This document shows, one piece after another, positions 14,463 to 14,613 of a stretch of DNA of 14,613 nucleotides. Positions within the stretch are counted from its first letter, which is position 1. The number at the start of each line of letters is the position of its first letter. This DNA is from Alphaproteobacteria bacterium (lineage in GTDB: Bacteria > Pseudomonadota > Alphaproteobacteria > UBA8366). The notes under the pieces were generated by a model, which did no database searches, was not told the DNA's origin, and saw only the letters and a list, made by a program, of their open reading frames with translations. The position numbers and the translations under genes are program-made. Location: contig JAOTYV010000098.1 of the NCBI GenBank assembly GCA_029861675.1, positions 1-14,613 of the forward strand, written 5' to 3'.

Positions 14463-14613
14463 CTACGATCCCGGCTGTGTCTTTGCGTGTGCGGCCACAA
14501 GCTGCGATAGACGCGCTTGCAGATGTTGAAGAAACCCATCGGTACCGCGTTTGTCGATGATCGCCGTGAAATCGGCGCGTTGCAAAATGATCATGCTGAC
14601 GCCCTCTACGATG
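14463..14613 (-). CDS. C-terminal end of an unidentified protein (cut by window edge)
   Basis: An open frame enters from the right edge and runs 49 residues to a TAG at 14463-14465. It contains SMIILQRADFTAIIDKRG followed by TDGFLQHLQARLSQLVAAHA. The mix of a short strand, a turn and an amphipathic helix looks like real protein. It faintly recalls the end of a cyclic-nucleotide-binding-type domain (strand, then RADF, then a helix), but that is a guess and I do not assign a family. A start at the internal ATG (14592-14594 on the complement) would give only 43 residues. It converges on the VOC gene with a 92-base gap. Confidence 0.45.
   Translation of the reverse strand, partial: IVEGVSMIILQRADFTAIIDKRGTDGFLQHLQARLSQLVAAHAKTQPGS

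Noticed and set aside
14303..14560. Plus-strand open frame of 85 residues at the right end
   Set aside because: It begins inside the VOC gene in another frame and has no recognisable content; the minus frame looks more protein-like.

Overview
The window reads as ordinary chromosome from a GC-rich alphaproteobacterium. A Rhodospirillales-like member is my best guess, based on overall gene character and not on a marker search. The strongest clue is the plus-strand block rpmH-rnpA-yidD-yidC-engB-argB followed by a HAD pyrimidine 5'-nucleotidase, an arrangement well known in Alphaproteobacteria. The base composition and protein style are uniform throughout, with no sign of an insertion sequence, prophage, CRISPR array or recent island.

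Layout. At 1-334 (minus) lies the N-terminal part of an ABC-2 type exporter ATPase, cut by the window edge. A glutathione peroxidase (497-976, minus) and a stand-alone 3-hydroxyacyl-CoA dehydrogenase (1156-2256, plus) diverge from one intergenic region. A secreted nuclease-fold protein (2287-2964, plus) that appears to have lost its catalytic residues faces a tRNA-Arg(ACG) gene (3060-3136, minus). A 306-base spacer follows, then a large lipoprotein with an OmpA-like C-terminus (3443-4615, plus). It converges on panC and panB (4650-6361, minus), the two dedicated enzymes of pantoate and pantothenate synthesis. Upstream of panB on the same strand are an orphan membrane histidine kinase (6476-7837) and a VTT/TVP38 family membrane protein (7945-8676).

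From about 8830 a clear sigma70-type promoter starts the plus-strand operon: ribosomal protein L34, RNase P protein, YidD, YidC, EngB GTPase, ArgB and the HAD phosphatase. These genes link ribosome and tRNA maturation, inner-membrane protein insertion, ribosome assembly and arginine synthesis. Most junctions are short or overlapping: 4 nt rpmH/rnpA, 25 nt rnpA/yidD, 1-nt overlap yidD/yidC, 4-nt overlap yidC/engB and 16 nt argB/HAD. A perfect 11-bp inverted repeat sits between the HAD gene and a VOC-family (methylmalonyl-CoA epimerase-like) gene (13984-14370). The last 151 bases hold the C-terminal end of an unidentified minus-strand protein.

I found no convincing new biological system. The observations most worth a second look are the apparently dead nuclease-fold protein, the lipoprotein with a degenerate OmpA-like domain, the orphan histidine kinase with an unusual H-box, and the strong hairpin at 13921-13945.
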